In this document: positions 51,939 to 60,908 of the stretch, piece by piece
How positions within the stretch are numbered: the first letter of the stretch is position 1
Layout of the letters: every line of letters starts with the position of its first letter
Assembly: GCA_965284645.1 (NCBI GenBank)
Contig: OZ260106.1
Location: forward strand, 868,001-932,000
Source of the DNA: JAIBAJ01 sp965284645
GTDB taxonomy: Bacteria; Bacteroidota; Bacteroidia; JAIBAJ01
Reading direction: 5' to 3'
DNA length: 64,000 bases
The notes under the pieces: generated by a model
Databases searched by the model: none
Told to the model about the DNA's origin: nothing
Seen by the model: only the letters and a program-made list of their open reading frames with translations
Translations under genes and position numbers: made by a program

Positions 51939-53654
51939 TTAGGCTTTTTGTAAACCGATTGTAAATGTGCAACCTTGTCCCAACTGGCTATCGAGCTTAA
52001 TAAATCCACCCTGGGCTTCCATAAACTCTTTGCTTATGGACAATCCCAGCCCGGTGCCTTCGGTATTAGACCCCGGCACCCGAAAATAACGTTCGAAAAC
52101 TTTGTTTTTGTATTCGGCCGGAATGCCTGGACCTGAATCCTTTACCTGAATTTCAACGGTTTTTTCAAGGTTGGTGAAATGGATAGAAATTAAGGAATTT
52201 GGAAAAGAATAGCGGATGGCGTTGGAGACCAAATTGGTGATTACCCAGGCCGTTTTTTCTTTATCGGCCAGCACTGGAGGGCTTTGCTCGGGTGTGTCGA
52301 ATTGGATGCGAATATCTTTTTGTTCGGCTTGATGCAAAGTTGCTTGAATGCCATATTGAATGATTTCGATTGGGTTGGCTGCTAGAATGGCCAGTTGGAT
52401 GTTGCCACTCTCAAGTTGGGTCATGTTGAGCAGTTCGGATGTTATTTTAAGTAAACGCCCTAAATCCTCTTTCATGCTTTCAATCAAATTTTTCTGTTCG
52501 GGGTTTAGCTGGCCAACAGATTTATTTTCAATTAGTTGCAAGCTCATTCCTATGGAGGCGATAGGTGTCTTGAACTCGTGTGATACTGTGGCAATGAAAT
52601 TTGTTTTGGCAAAATCTTTCTCTTTGTATTCGGTTACGTTTTTAAGCACGATGACGGTTCCGATTTGCAGCGTACTTTTTTCGCCTGTAGGTACCACCGA
52701 AATTTGAATGCATTCCTTTTCAAAATAGCTTTCCTTGTTGTTGGCGAAAATTTTCAGGGGTTTGGGAGGGTTTTGGTTGTTGGACAAATCGATGCCGTGC
52801 AGCAAGTTCCTGAACAAATCATTCTTTTTTGCTACTTCCTTGGCTGATTTCCCAATTGGGTTATTGTTTTCCAACCCGAGAATTTTCAAGGCTTCCCGGT
52901 TTACAAACAGAATTGTGGAGTCTTCGTCTAATCCAATAACCGGATCGTTCATTTGGTTGATCAGGGTTTCAATTCTCCTTTTCTCCATCATAAGTTTGGC
53001 CAAGTTGCTATTGTTGAATTCTTCCAACTTTTCGGCCATGCTATTGAAGGAGCGGGCCAGGGTGCCAAACTCGTTATGTCCTTCGAAATGTACACGTTCC
53101 GAATAGTTTTCTTTGGCTATTTGGTCGATGCTTTCGGTCAGTTCCTTTATAGGATTTGCTATTTCGGAAGGCAAGTTTACCAGCACTAAAAAGGCCACCA
53201 AAAAGCAAAAACTGCCTGTTAGCACTATCCAGAACACGGCATTGTTGGCCGTATTTTCGGCTATGGAACTTTTGCGTTGGATGGCTTGGGTATTCATATC
53301 CACCACAGAAAAAATACTGGTGCGGATCGGTTTTAAGCTTTCGGTATTCGGTTGGGCCCGGTAGTTTTGAAAATGTTGTCGTAAGGTTTGGGTGGCTTCT
53401 AATTCGCCTGGTTCGGTGATGTTTTCTTCTTGCAGCCTGAGGTTTTTTTCAAAGAAGGCCAGGTTTTCTGGATTGGGGTTTTCCAGAGCCTTCAGCATGT
53501 TTTGGGCATAGTACACACTGTTATAATTAGCCGCTAAAACATTTTGCGTTTCATTTTTCAACTTGGTGGAATAAAAGGCGCCTACCGCACTTAAGAGGAT
53601 AATAAGCAAAAACAAGAATCCGACACCCAAGGTGAGTTTTGCCTTAATTTTCAT
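51939..53654 (-). CDS. Membrane histidine kinase of the kdp locus
   Basis: The 571-residue kinase has two membrane helices (~7-28 and ~137-160) enclosing a ~110-residue helical sensor. Then come HAMP (~160-215, IKELTESIDQIAKENYSERV), PAS (~225-340), HisKA with the phospho-acceptor His359 (SHEFKTPIAS), and HATPase (NLVSNAIRYSF, DSGPGIP, GTGLGLSISKE). It overlaps the KdpD-module gene by one base (TAATG), so they are translated together. KdpD is normally one polypeptide; here the kinase is separate and its sensor is unlike the KdpD four-helix region. The likely partner is the sigma54-type regulator at 61353-62702. Confidence 0.92.
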   Translation of the reverse strand: MKIKAKLTLGVGFLFLLIILLSAVGAFYSTKLKNETQNVLAANYNSVYYAQNMLKALENPNPENLAFFEKNLRLQEENITEPGELEATQTLRQHFQNYRAQPNTESLKPIRTSIFSVVDMNTQAIQRKSSIAENTANNAVFWIVLTGSFCFLVAFLVLVNLPSEIANPIKELTESIDQIAKENYSERVHFEGHNEFGTLARSFNSMAEKLEEFNNSNLAKLMMEKRRIETLINQMNDPVIGLDEDSTILFVNREALKILGLENNNPIGKSAKEVAKKNDLFRNLLHGIDLSNNQNPPKPLKIFANNKESYFEKECIQISVVPTGEKSTLQIGTVIVLKNVTEYKEKDFAKTNFIATVSHEFKTPIASIGMSLQLIENKSVGQLNPEQKNLIESMKEDLGRLLKITSELLNMTQLESGNIQLAILAANPIEIIQYGIQATLHQAEQKDIRIQFDTPEQSPPVLADKEKTAWVITNLVSNAIRYSFPNSLISIHFTNLEKTVEIQVKDSGPGIPAEYKNKVFERYFRVPGSNTEGTGLGLSISKEFMEAQGGFIKLDSQLGQGCTFTIGLQKA

Positions 53655-54781
53655 TAGGATAAAATTATGATATCAATGTCATTGGAAGACAACTTTTTCA
53701 GCAGCTCATTGAATATACTGGAAGAAAGGATGATTTTGAACAAGCTGAAGTGTGGTTTGCCTACACAAATGGTGGTTATGGCTTTGCTTTCTGCAAATTC
53801 GATTATGGCTTTGGAAATGGAATTGTTTTGCACCTGAACGATTTCGGCACCAAGTTGGGTAGCTAGTTTAAAATTATTGATGAGGTGTCTTTGCTTGTCA
53901 AGGGCGATTTTGTCAGAATTTTCTTTAGGTGTCTGAACATAGAGTACAAACCAAGAAGAGTTGTAATAACTGGCCAAGCGGGCTGTTTTCCGGATTACAT
54001 TTTTGGCTGTTTTTTCATTGGTGCTAATGCATGCCAAAAAGCGTTCGTGCTTTAAAATATTCGTTTTGGTTACTTCGGTCTCAACCTTGCGCTCCACCTG
54101 TGATGCGACTTCTTTTAAAGCGAGTTCACGGAGTTGAAGGATGTTTTCGCTTTTGAAAAAGTTGTTTAAGGCCGATTGAACCTTATCGGGACTGTAAATC
54201 TTCCCTTCTTTTAACCTAATAATGAGTTCTTCGGCGGTTAAATCAATATTCACTACCTCGTCGGCCAAAGCCAATACCTTATCTGGAATGCGTTCTGTTA
54301 CCTCTATTCCTGTTATTTGTTTAATGTCTTCGTTCAGACTTTCGATGTGCTGAATGTTTACAGCCGAAACTACATTGATGCCGGCCTCCAAAATTTCCAT
54401 TACATCTTGCCACCGCTTTTCGTTTTTGCTACCAAACACATTAGTATGGGCCAATTCATCTACGATAACCACTTCGGGTCGTAGGTTGATAATGGCTTGC
54501 ACATCCATTTCTTCCAACTCTTTGCCTTTGTAGAAAATCTTTCGGCGGGGCACAATGGGCAAGCCTTCGAGCAAGTCGTGGGTTTCTTTTCGGCGATGGG
54601 TTTCGATAAAACCGATTTTCACATCAATGCCATTTTTTAGTAAGGAATGAGCTTCTTGTAGCATGCGATAGCTCTTTCCCACACCGGCACTCATACCGAT
54701 ATAGATTTTAAACTTTCCTTTTCTCGATTTTTTGATGAGGTCAAGAAAGTGCTGGGCGTTGAGTTCTTTGTCGGAATTCAA
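53654..54781 (-). CDS. KdpD N-terminal sensor module (KdpD domain plus USP), no kinase
   Basis: The 375-residue soluble protein has the KdpD Walker A GMSAGVGKS (residues 29-37), VDELAHTNVFGSKNEKRWQD, and VSAVNIQHIESLNEDI, then a universal-stress-protein-like domain (~225-375, FLACISTNEKTAKNVI ... TTICVGKPHF). The transmembrane and kinase parts of full KdpD are absent. The start is a TTG overlapping the porin stop (TTGA); no ATG exists before the Walker A. In E. coli this region senses potassium status and c-di-AMP-type nucleotides bind the USP in some species; here it presumably modulates the neighbouring kinase. Confidence 0.9.
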   Translation of the reverse strand: MNSDKELNAQHFLDLIKKSRKGKFKIYIGMSAGVGKSYRMLQEAHSLLKNGIDVKIGFIETHRRKETHDLLEGLPIVPRRKIFYKGKELEEMDVQAIINLRPEVVIVDELAHTNVFGSKNEKRWQDVMEILEAGINVVSAVNIQHIESLNEDIKQITGIEVTERIPDKVLALADEVVNIDLTAEELIIRLKEGKIYSPDKVQSALNNFFKSENILQLRELALKEVASQVERKVETEVTKTNILKHERFLACISTNEKTAKNVIRKTARLASYYNSSWFVLYVQTPKENSDKIALDKQRHLINNFKLATQLGAEIVQVQNNSISKAIIEFAESKAITTICVGKPHFSLFKIILSSSIFNELLKKLSSNDIDIIILS

Positions 54782-55854
54782 AATGAAAAGGCGAAGGAGG
54801 TGGAGATAAAGTAATTCTGACTACTTGGTTGGTCATTCCTTTTAAAAACGGGGTCCTTGCTTGAAAACGCTCTTCCTTCTATTCGCCAAAGCAGATTAGA
54901 CGCAATGGTATAGTCGAGGTTTACGGAATAGCCGATGGTTTGAAAGCCATTGGGTGTTCCGCTGGCAATAATTACCCCATTGGCATCACTGTAATATTCT
55001 CCCCTAGCTGCTATACTAAGTTTATTGTTGGGTGAATATTTGGCAATCAAAACGGGTGAATACCAGCTAGCGTATTGGTCAGATCCTTTTGCCTTTTGTT
55101 GCATACCAATATCAAACCCAAGGGTAAGTCCAAACTTGGAGCTCAACTGGAAGATACCATAGAAATTATGAAAGTACCTCATTTGACGGGTACTGTCGGG
55201 GCTGTCGCTTCCAACAAACGAGCTACTGTTCAAGGTGATTTTGGCATTTGGCTTATATGTTAGTTGATGTCCAAAGGCTGGAAGGTTGTTCCCATTTACC
55301 CTTTGAATTCTTTGCCAACCGTTTAATACCAAACCCGAAACAAACCATTTTTCATTGTTGCTGGTGTATGCTATTTTTACTCCGCTTTCAAAATAGGGTG
55401 AATTATCGGCCAACATGCTTCGGGTCAGATTCCAGCAATCTTTGCCAATCGCACTTTCAAAACCGATATGCGACGAAAAAATACCCGCATCTAGCCAAAG
55501 GTTTTTGGTTTTTGACAGCTTAGTTCCCACATTGGCTTCAAAAACATTCTTCAACACACCTGGCTCGGCAGCAAGGTTGGCATTGGAATAAGTTCCGGCC
55601 ATTAAGGCTAAATTGGCTCTTAGTTTTTTGGTTTCGTAACTCCCTTTTAAAAAGCCCAAATTCAGGTTCAATTCATTGTGGCGGTTATATGAATAGATAA
55701 AATCGGGACGGTTGTGATTTTTAGGATTGGCGAAGTCGTAGGCATAATACAATTCCAGATAGCCGCTCCATTTAAGGCTTGATTTAGTTGAATCTGTTTG
55801 TCCAAAGGCTTGAATTCCAAGAAGTATCAAGCAAGATAGTAGTAGTTTTTTCAT
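54778..55854 (-). CDS. Outer-membrane porin, BBP2/OmpL-like
   Basis: The 358-residue protein has a signal peptide (LLLSCLILLGIQAFGQ), then a long beta-barrel with alternating aromatic strands (WSGYLELYYAYDFANPKNH, LNLGFLKGSYETKKLRANLALMAG) and a terminal Phe (STSFAFSF). It matches the putative beta-barrel porin-2 family that often accompanies kdp in Bacteroidota, to my knowledge. It probably lets potassium reach the periplasm. It overlaps kdpC by one base and the KdpD module by four. Confidence 0.85.
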   Translation of the reverse strand: MKKLLLSCLILLGIQAFGQTDSTKSSLKWSGYLELYYAYDFANPKNHNRPDFIYSYNRHNELNLNLGFLKGSYETKKLRANLALMAGTYSNANLAAEPGVLKNVFEANVGTKLSKTKNLWLDAGIFSSHIGFESAIGKDCWNLTRSMLADNSPYFESGVKIAYTSNNEKWFVSGLVLNGWQRIQRVNGNNLPAFGHQLTYKPNAKITLNSSSFVGSDSPDSTRQMRYFHNFYGIFQLSSKFGLTLGFDIGMQQKAKGSDQYASWYSPVLIAKYSPNNKLSIAARGEYYSDANGVIIASGTPNGFQTIGYSVNLDYTIASNLLWRIEGRAFSSKDPVFKRNDQPSSQNYFISTSFAFSF

Positions 55855-56423
55855 TATTTCATAGGTTGTAGGCTATCTAAGCTCTGATTTAAAAACAAGA
55901 CATTTATTTTGGAGGTCCCGAAAATACCCAAAAGGGGCGATTCTGTATTAAGAGTAACCAATTCGGCAACTTTATCTTCATTTAAACCTCTTGCCTTGGC
56001 TACTCTTTTTATTTGAATCCGGACCGCTTCAACGGAAATATGTGGATCTATTCCGCTGCCGCTAGCTGTTATTAGTTCAGCGGGAATTTCCTCCTTTTTT
56101 ATTCTGGGATTATGCACCAAAAAGGTATCAATTCTTGCCGCTAATACCGCTAAATAATCAGGATTTGTAGGGCCTTTGTTGCTTCCTCCTGATCCTGCTG
56201 CATTGTAATCGACTGCCGAAGGACGAGGCCAGAAGTAGTAATCTTGCACAAAGGCTTGTCCAACCAAAGGCGCATACCGGCCTCCGCTGTTGGCTTCAAG
56301 GACTACTTTGCCTTTATTGGGGGTTAGTTGTCCAATGCCCCAAACAAGAGCGGTATAAAACACACAGAAAAAAAGGATACTGGCTACCGTGAGCCGAATA
56401 GCAATGATAAAATTTGTTTTCAT
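55854..56423 (-). CDS. kdpC: Potassium-transporting ATPase subunit C
   Basis: The 189-residue subunit has one N-terminal helix (LTVASILFFCVFYTALVWGIG) and periplasmic motifs YFWPRPSAVDYNAAGSGGSN, ITASGSGIDPHIS and ESPLLGIFG. KdpC stabilises the complex and raises nucleotide affinity of KdpB. Complete. Confidence 0.97.
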   Translation of the reverse strand: MKTNFIIAIRLTVASILFFCVFYTALVWGIGQLTPNKGKVVLEANSGGRYAPLVGQAFVQDYYFWPRPSAVDYNAAGSGGSNKGPTNPDYLAVLAARIDTFLVHNPRIKKEEIPAELITASGSGIDPHISVEAVRIQIKRVAKARGLNEDKVAELVTLNTESPLLGIFGTSKINVLFLNQSLDSLQPMK

Positions 56424-56425
56424 GA

Positions 56426-58465
56426 TTAGATAAAATTGGTAACGAGTAAATCAATGAGTTTAATGCCAACAAAGGGAACGATAATGCCACCCAAACCATA
56501 AATCAAAAGGTTTCGGCGCAGCAAAGCACTGGCTCCAATTGGCTTGTATGCTACCCCTTTCAAAGCCAAAGGAATAAGCATAGGAATGATAATTGCATTG
56601 AAAATTACAGCCGAAAGGATGGCCGAGTTCGGACTGTGCAAATGCATTAAATTAAGGTGTTGCAAGGAAGGAATGGCCAATATGAATAAGGCCGGAATGA
56701 TGGCGAAATATTTGGCCACATCGTTGGCAATGCTAAAGGTGGTCAAGGTGCCACGTGTCATCAACAACTGTTTCCCAATTTCCACCACCTCGATTAGTTT
56801 GGTGGGGTCGTTGTCCAAATCCACCATGTTTCCTGCTTCTTTGGCGGCTTGGGTTCCACTGTTCATGGCTACTCCTACATCTGCTTGGGCAAGAGCCGGG
56901 GCATCGTTTGTTCCGTCTCCCATCATGGCTACTAAGCGCCCATCGGCTTGTTCCTTGCGGATATAATTCATTTTGTCTTCGGGTTTGGCCTCTGCAATAA
57001 AATCATCTACACCTGCTTTTTCAGCAATATACTTAGCTGTTAAAGGATTGTCGCCAGTAACCATAACGGTTTTTATGCCCATTTTTCGAAGACGGTCAAA
57101 TCTTTCTTGTATGCCTGGTTTGATGATATCTTGAAGTTCCACAACACCGATTACCAGCTCGTTTTCAGAAACAACCAAGGGGGTACCGCCATTTTTCGAA
57201 ATTTCAATTACCCTTGCTTCTGTTTCGGCAGGAAAGGCATTTCCGGCTAGCTGGCTTAACCTACGAATGGCATCCGAAGCTCCTTTTCGTATCCTTTTCT
57301 CACCAAAGTCGATTCCTGAACAACGTGTTTCGGCGGTAAACTTGATAAATACCGGATTTTCAACTTTCACAGAAGTTGGGTTTATTTCTGCCAATTCCAA
57401 AATAGACTTTCCTTCGGGTGTTTCATCGCTGAGGGAGCTCAACACCACCATTTGTTTGAAATGGTTTTCATCGATTCCATTCGATGGGTAAAAATGAGTG
57501 GCCTTTCTGTTTCCAATGGTAATGGTGCCCGTTTTGTCCAAAAGCAACACATCAATATCGCCAGCAGTTTCAACAGCCTTTCCGCTTTTGGTAATTACAT
57601 TGGCTCGCAAAGCGCGGTCCATTCCAGCAATACCAATGGCTGAAAGCAAGCCGCCAATGGTGGTAGGAATCAAGCACACAAATAGGGAAATGTAAGCTGA
57701 AATCGGAATGGGGGTGTTTGAATAGGCGGCAAATGGCTGTAGGCAAACGGTAACAATTACAAATACCAAGGTGAATCCTGCCAACAAAATGGTTAAGGCT
57801 ATTTCATTGGGTGTTTTTTGTCGGTTAGCGCCTTCTACTAAGGCAATCATTTTGTCTAAAAAGCTTTCCCCTTGCTCGGTGGTTACTTTTACCTTAATTT
57901 GGTCGGAAAGCACTTTGGTTCCGCCCGTAACTGAACTTTTATCTCCACCGGCTTCTCGTATAACTGGTGCGCTTTCGCCGGTTATGGCCGATTCGTCTAT
58001 GGTTGCCAAACCCTCGATTATCTCTCCATCAGCAGGAATAATATCCCCGGGTTCGCAAAGAAACACATCGCCCTTTTTCAACTTGGAGGATGGAATTAGG
58101 GTTAATTCGTTTACATAGAGCTCCCCGGCAGGTCTTAACCATTTAGCAGGGGTTTCTTCCCTGGTTTTACGCAAACTCTCAGCCTGTGCTTTACCCCTGG
58201 CTTCGGCAAAGGCCTCGGCAAAGTTTGCAAACAGCAAGGTAAGCAAGAGGATAACAAACAGTATAAAGTTGTAGGTTAAACTGCCTTGTGAAGATTCGCC
58301 CGATACAATCCAAAAACAGACGAAAAGCATAACTACCGTGCAAATTTCAACGGTAAACATTACCGGATTTTTAATTAAGATGCTTGGATTGAGCTTAACA
58401 AAGGATTGTTTTAGCGCATCTAAAACCAAGTCTTTTTGAAACAAAGATGTTGAAGTTGTTTTCAT
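56426..58465 (-). CDS. kdpB: Potassium-transporting P-type ATPase, subunit B
   Basis: The 679-residue P-type ATPase has the phosphorylated Asp310 in LLDKTGTIT, the A-domain TGES motif (IDESAITGESAPV), TGDNPLTAKYIAEKAG and the hinge MMGDGTNDAPALAQADVG. It powers potassium import through KdpA. Complete; in the order kdpF-A-B-C with gaps of 2 bp. Confidence 0.98.
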   Translation of the reverse strand: MKTTSTSLFQKDLVLDALKQSFVKLNPSILIKNPVMFTVEICTVVMLFVCFWIVSGESSQGSLTYNFILFVILLLTLLFANFAEAFAEARGKAQAESLRKTREETPAKWLRPAGELYVNELTLIPSSKLKKGDVFLCEPGDIIPADGEIIEGLATIDESAITGESAPVIREAGGDKSSVTGGTKVLSDQIKVKVTTEQGESFLDKMIALVEGANRQKTPNEIALTILLAGFTLVFVIVTVCLQPFAAYSNTPIPISAYISLFVCLIPTTIGGLLSAIGIAGMDRALRANVITKSGKAVETAGDIDVLLLDKTGTITIGNRKATHFYPSNGIDENHFKQMVVLSSLSDETPEGKSILELAEINPTSVKVENPVFIKFTAETRCSGIDFGEKRIRKGASDAIRRLSQLAGNAFPAETEARVIEISKNGGTPLVVSENELVIGVVELQDIIKPGIQERFDRLRKMGIKTVMVTGDNPLTAKYIAEKAGVDDFIAEAKPEDKMNYIRKEQADGRLVAMMGDGTNDAPALAQADVGVAMNSGTQAAKEAGNMVDLDNDPTKLIEVVEIGKQLLMTRGTLTTFSIANDVAKYFAIIPALFILAIPSLQHLNLMHLHSPNSAILSAVIFNAIIIPMLIPLALKGVAYKPIGASALLRRNLLIYGLGGIIVPFVGIKLIDLLVTNFI

Positions 58466-58467
58466 GG

Positions 58468-60168
58468 TTAAATAAGTGAGAAGTATTCAGCAATAGGCCC
58501 TAATGTCAAAGCAGGGAAGAAGGAAAGTGCAGCCACAATGGCAATAACCGAAAATACCATTAAGCCAAAAGTTAGATTGTCGGTTTTTAAGGTTCCTCCA
58601 CCTTCTGGTATGTATTTCTTTTCAGCCAAAAGTCCGGCAATAGCTACTGGGCCAATAATTGGAATGTACCGGGCCAGGAGCATTACTATGCCGCAACCAA
58701 TGTTCCAAAACGGTGTATTGTCGCCCAAACCCTCGAATCCACTGCCATTGTTTGCACTCGAAGAGGTAAACTCATACAGCATTTCCGAAAAACCATGGTA
58801 ACCTGGATTGGCCAACCATGCCGCTCCGGTTTCAGGTTGATGAACAAAGACATAACAAGCAATGGCTGTGCTTACCAAAATTAAAAAGGGATGCAGCAAG
58901 GCTACCACCATGGCAATTTTCATCTCTTTGGCTTCTACCTTTTTTCCTAGAAACTCAGGGGTGCGACCCACCATTAATCCACTAATAAACACCGCCAGAA
59001 TGATGAAGATGTAAAAGTTTAAAAACCCAACACCCACACCGCCCCAGAAGCAATTTACCATCATTCCTAACAGTGTAAACATGCCCGAAAGCGGGGTTAA
59101 ACTGTCGTGCATGGCATTTACCGAACCATTGCTGGTACAGGTGGTACTTATGGCCCAAAAACCAGAAGCCATTGCACCTATGCGCTGCTCCTTCCCTTCC
59201 ATACTTCCTACACCTTGCTGAATTCCCATTTTGGCTATTGCCGGATTGCCACTCCATTCCAAATAAATGGTTGGAATCACAAAAAGAAGAAACCCAATAG
59301 TCATTACCCCAAAAATGGTCCAAGCCAGCTTTCTTCTTTTCAGTATATAGCCTAAAGCAAAAACCAAGGCAATGGGTATAAGAGGAATGGAAAGGTTCTC
59401 TACCGCATTGGTAAAATAGCTGGGGTTTTCCATAGGATTGGCTGAATTCGGACCATAAAATCCTCCTCCATTGGTACCCAATTGCTTAATAGCCACAAAT
59501 GCAGCTACCGGTCCTTGGCTAATCGCTTGTTGCTTGCCTTCTAAGGTGCTTACCTGGTCTTTGCCCATAAAGGTCATTGGAACTTGGTTGGTTACCAATA
59601 AGGTAGCTACCACCAATGACAATGGAAACAAAACGCGGGTGGCGCTTCTCACAAAAAAGGAATAAAAATTGCCTAACTTGGTGGTGGTTTTTTCTTTCAT
59701 GGCCATAAACACCACGGCGCAAATAGCAATTCCGCAAGCTGCACTAATAAATTGCCAAAGCATCAAGGTTAATTGCCCCAAATACGAAAGGCCCGTTTCG
59801 CCCGAGTAATGTTGTAAGTTGGTATTGGTAATAAAGCTAACAGTTGTATTAAAGGCCAAATCACCGCTCATGGCCGGGTTTTTATCTGGGTTCAAGGGCA
59901 ACCAGTCCATATTTGTAAGCACGAACATCGAAACCAAAAACCATACAACATTGATGGTCAACAAGGCTTTAAGATGCTCTTTCCAACCCATTTCTTGGGC
60001 CGGATCTACGCCCCCTAAGGCATAGAAAAAACGGTCGATCGGATTAAAAAAACCGTCAAGCCAAGTAGGCTCATTGTTGAATATTTTGCCAATGTAGCGG
60101 CCAAGCGGAATAGCCAGACCTATCAGCAGTAAAAACAGAAGGCATACGCCAAGTAGTTCGTTTAGCAT
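58468..60168 (-). CDS. kdpA: Potassium-transporting ATPase subunit A
   Basis: The 566-residue channel-like subunit has about ten membrane helices. The selectivity-filter-like loops are recognisable: NTNLQHYSGETGL, LGTNGGGFYGPNSANP, STTCTSNGSVNAMHD and SSANNGSGFEGLGDNTPF. Potassium passes here and through the tunnel to KdpB. Complete. Confidence 0.98.
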   Translation of the reverse strand: MLNELLGVCLLFLLLIGLAIPLGRYIGKIFNNEPTWLDGFFNPIDRFFYALGGVDPAQEMGWKEHLKALLTINVVWFLVSMFVLTNMDWLPLNPDKNPAMSGDLAFNTTVSFITNTNLQHYSGETGLSYLGQLTLMLWQFISAACGIAICAVVFMAMKEKTTTKLGNFYSFFVRSATRVLFPLSLVVATLLVTNQVPMTFMGKDQVSTLEGKQQAISQGPVAAFVAIKQLGTNGGGFYGPNSANPMENPSYFTNAVENLSIPLIPIALVFALGYILKRRKLAWTIFGVMTIGFLLFVIPTIYLEWSGNPAIAKMGIQQGVGSMEGKEQRIGAMASGFWAISTTCTSNGSVNAMHDSLTPLSGMFTLLGMMVNCFWGGVGVGFLNFYIFIILAVFISGLMVGRTPEFLGKKVEAKEMKIAMVVALLHPFLILVSTAIACYVFVHQPETGAAWLANPGYHGFSEMLYEFTSSSANNGSGFEGLGDNTPFWNIGCGIVMLLARYIPIIGPVAIAGLLAEKKYIPEGGGTLKTDNLTFGLMVFSVIAIVAALSFFPALTLGPIAEYFSLI

Positions 60169-60170
60169 AG

Positions 60171-60248
60171 TTAGAATTTTTCAGGGTTAAGCAATACATA
60201 CACCATGTAGGCAAACACCAGCAAGGCAAGGATGAATAGACCAGTCAT
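60171..60248 (-). CDS. kdpF: KdpF subunit
   Basis: A 25-residue single-helix peptide (MTGLFILALLVFAYMVYVLL, then NPEKF). The tail NPEKF directly before the stop is characteristic of KdpF. It lies 2 bp before kdpA. KdpF stabilises the KdpABC complex. Confidence 0.92.
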   Translation of the reverse strand: MTGLFILALLVFAYMVYVLLNPEKF

Positions 60249-60249
60249 T

Positions 60250-60330
60250 TTAGATTTGGTTAAAACGTTCAACAAGAAGAAAGAACAGGGCAAAAAGGCC
60301 AAGCCCCAAGGCAAGTAGGAGATAAGTCAT
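60250..60330 (-). CDS. Unnamed 26-residue membrane peptide ahead of kdpF
   Basis: An intact small frame encodes a hydrophobic helix (MTYLLLALGLGLFALFFLLV) ending ERFNQI. It fits tightly between the upstream gene (2 bp) and kdpF (1 bp), which strongly suggests it is translated. It resembles KdpF in size but lacks NPEKF. It may be a second accessory peptide of the Kdp complex. Confidence 0.75.
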   Translation of the reverse strand: MTYLLLALGLGLFALFFLLVERFNQI

Positions 60331-60332
60331 GA

Positions 60333-60617
60333 TTAGGCTTCTGTAGTATGGGTTTGGTAATGGTATTCGTTGGATAGCAAGGGCGTAAAAAAGCCATGTA
60401 CCTGAAAGTGGTTCAGTTCCAAAAAGCTCGAAACCGAAAACACATAAACATTGCTCACGGCATTTTTAAATTCTCGCGATCCATGCTGCATCAGTTCATC
60501 GGCCACTCGCACGCATTTCTCGGCTCTTTGCCAATTCCCACTTGCGATGGCTTGTTTGGTTACCATAGCCAAACGTTGCATTTGTTTGTAGGCACCCGAA
60601 GGTTTTACGGTTTTCAT
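60333..60617 (-). CDS. Small protein of unknown function at the head of the kdp operon
   Basis: The 94-residue soluble, mostly helical protein (MKTVKPSGAYKQMQRLAMVT ... NAVSNVYVFSVSSFLELNHF) has no signal peptide. I believe similar proteins are found beside kdp in other Bacteroidota (perhaps DUF7674), but I cannot confirm this. The ATG at 60617 is preferred; the frame further up lies between the direct repeats and this start and is not supported. It begins the kdp operon, 114-153 nt downstream of the paired repeats at 60731-60770. Confidence 0.7.
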   Translation of the reverse strand: MKTVKPSGAYKQMQRLAMVTKQAIASGNWQRAEKCVRVADELMQHGSREFKNAVSNVYVFSVSSFLELNHFQVHGFFTPLLSNEYHYQTHTTEA

Positions 60618-60730
60618 TGTATTAATTTTCCACGGCATAGGAAAAAATGAAGCCACCTGCCCAATATTTATATAAGCTGCTGAACGACAGCATGTTGTAT
60701 TTTTTCGTCCTTTCACCAAACTCGCGAAAT

Positions 60731-60770
60731 CCTATCGTTTTGAAAGGGCCACCCTATCGTTTTGAAAGGG
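60731..60770 (-). promoter_or_regulatory. Two identical 18-bp sites, 22 bp apart, upstream of the kdp operon
   Basis: CCTATCGTTTTGAAAGGG occurs at 60731-60748 and 60753-60770. The sites have partial dyad ends (CCCT/AGGG) and a centre spacing of two helical turns. They lie 114-153 nt before the first kdp-operon gene, where enhancer sites of sigma54 activators normally sit. I did not find a convincing -24/-12 element in 60618-60720. Confidence 0.6.
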
Positions 60771-60784
60771 TAGAATCATTAATC

Positions 60785-60830
60785 TCAATTTACTCAATAG
60801 GTTGATTTTTTAATCCGAACTACTTGATTT
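60785..60830 (-). mobile_element. Remnant of MITE family Y
   Basis: About 46 bp (CAATTTACTCAATAGG ... TTTTTAATCCGAACTACTTG) match one end of family Y; the rest is missing. It is followed to ~60905 by low-complexity TAATATCTAACTACTAAT-type DNA. Confidence 0.6.
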
Positions 60831-60908
60831 AAACTAAAATAACCCCAAAGTCTAATATCTAACTACTAATATCTAAAATCTAATTACTAACGACTAAAAT
60901 CCATTTTT

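Noticed and set aside
51818..52009. 63-codon frame at the end of the histidine kinase gene
   Set aside because: Overlaps the kinase C-terminus in another frame and has no independent support.
60618..60730. A sigma54 -24/-12 promoter for kdp
   Set aside because: I looked for GG-N10-GC on the minus strand and found no convincing match, so I report only the upstream paired sites.
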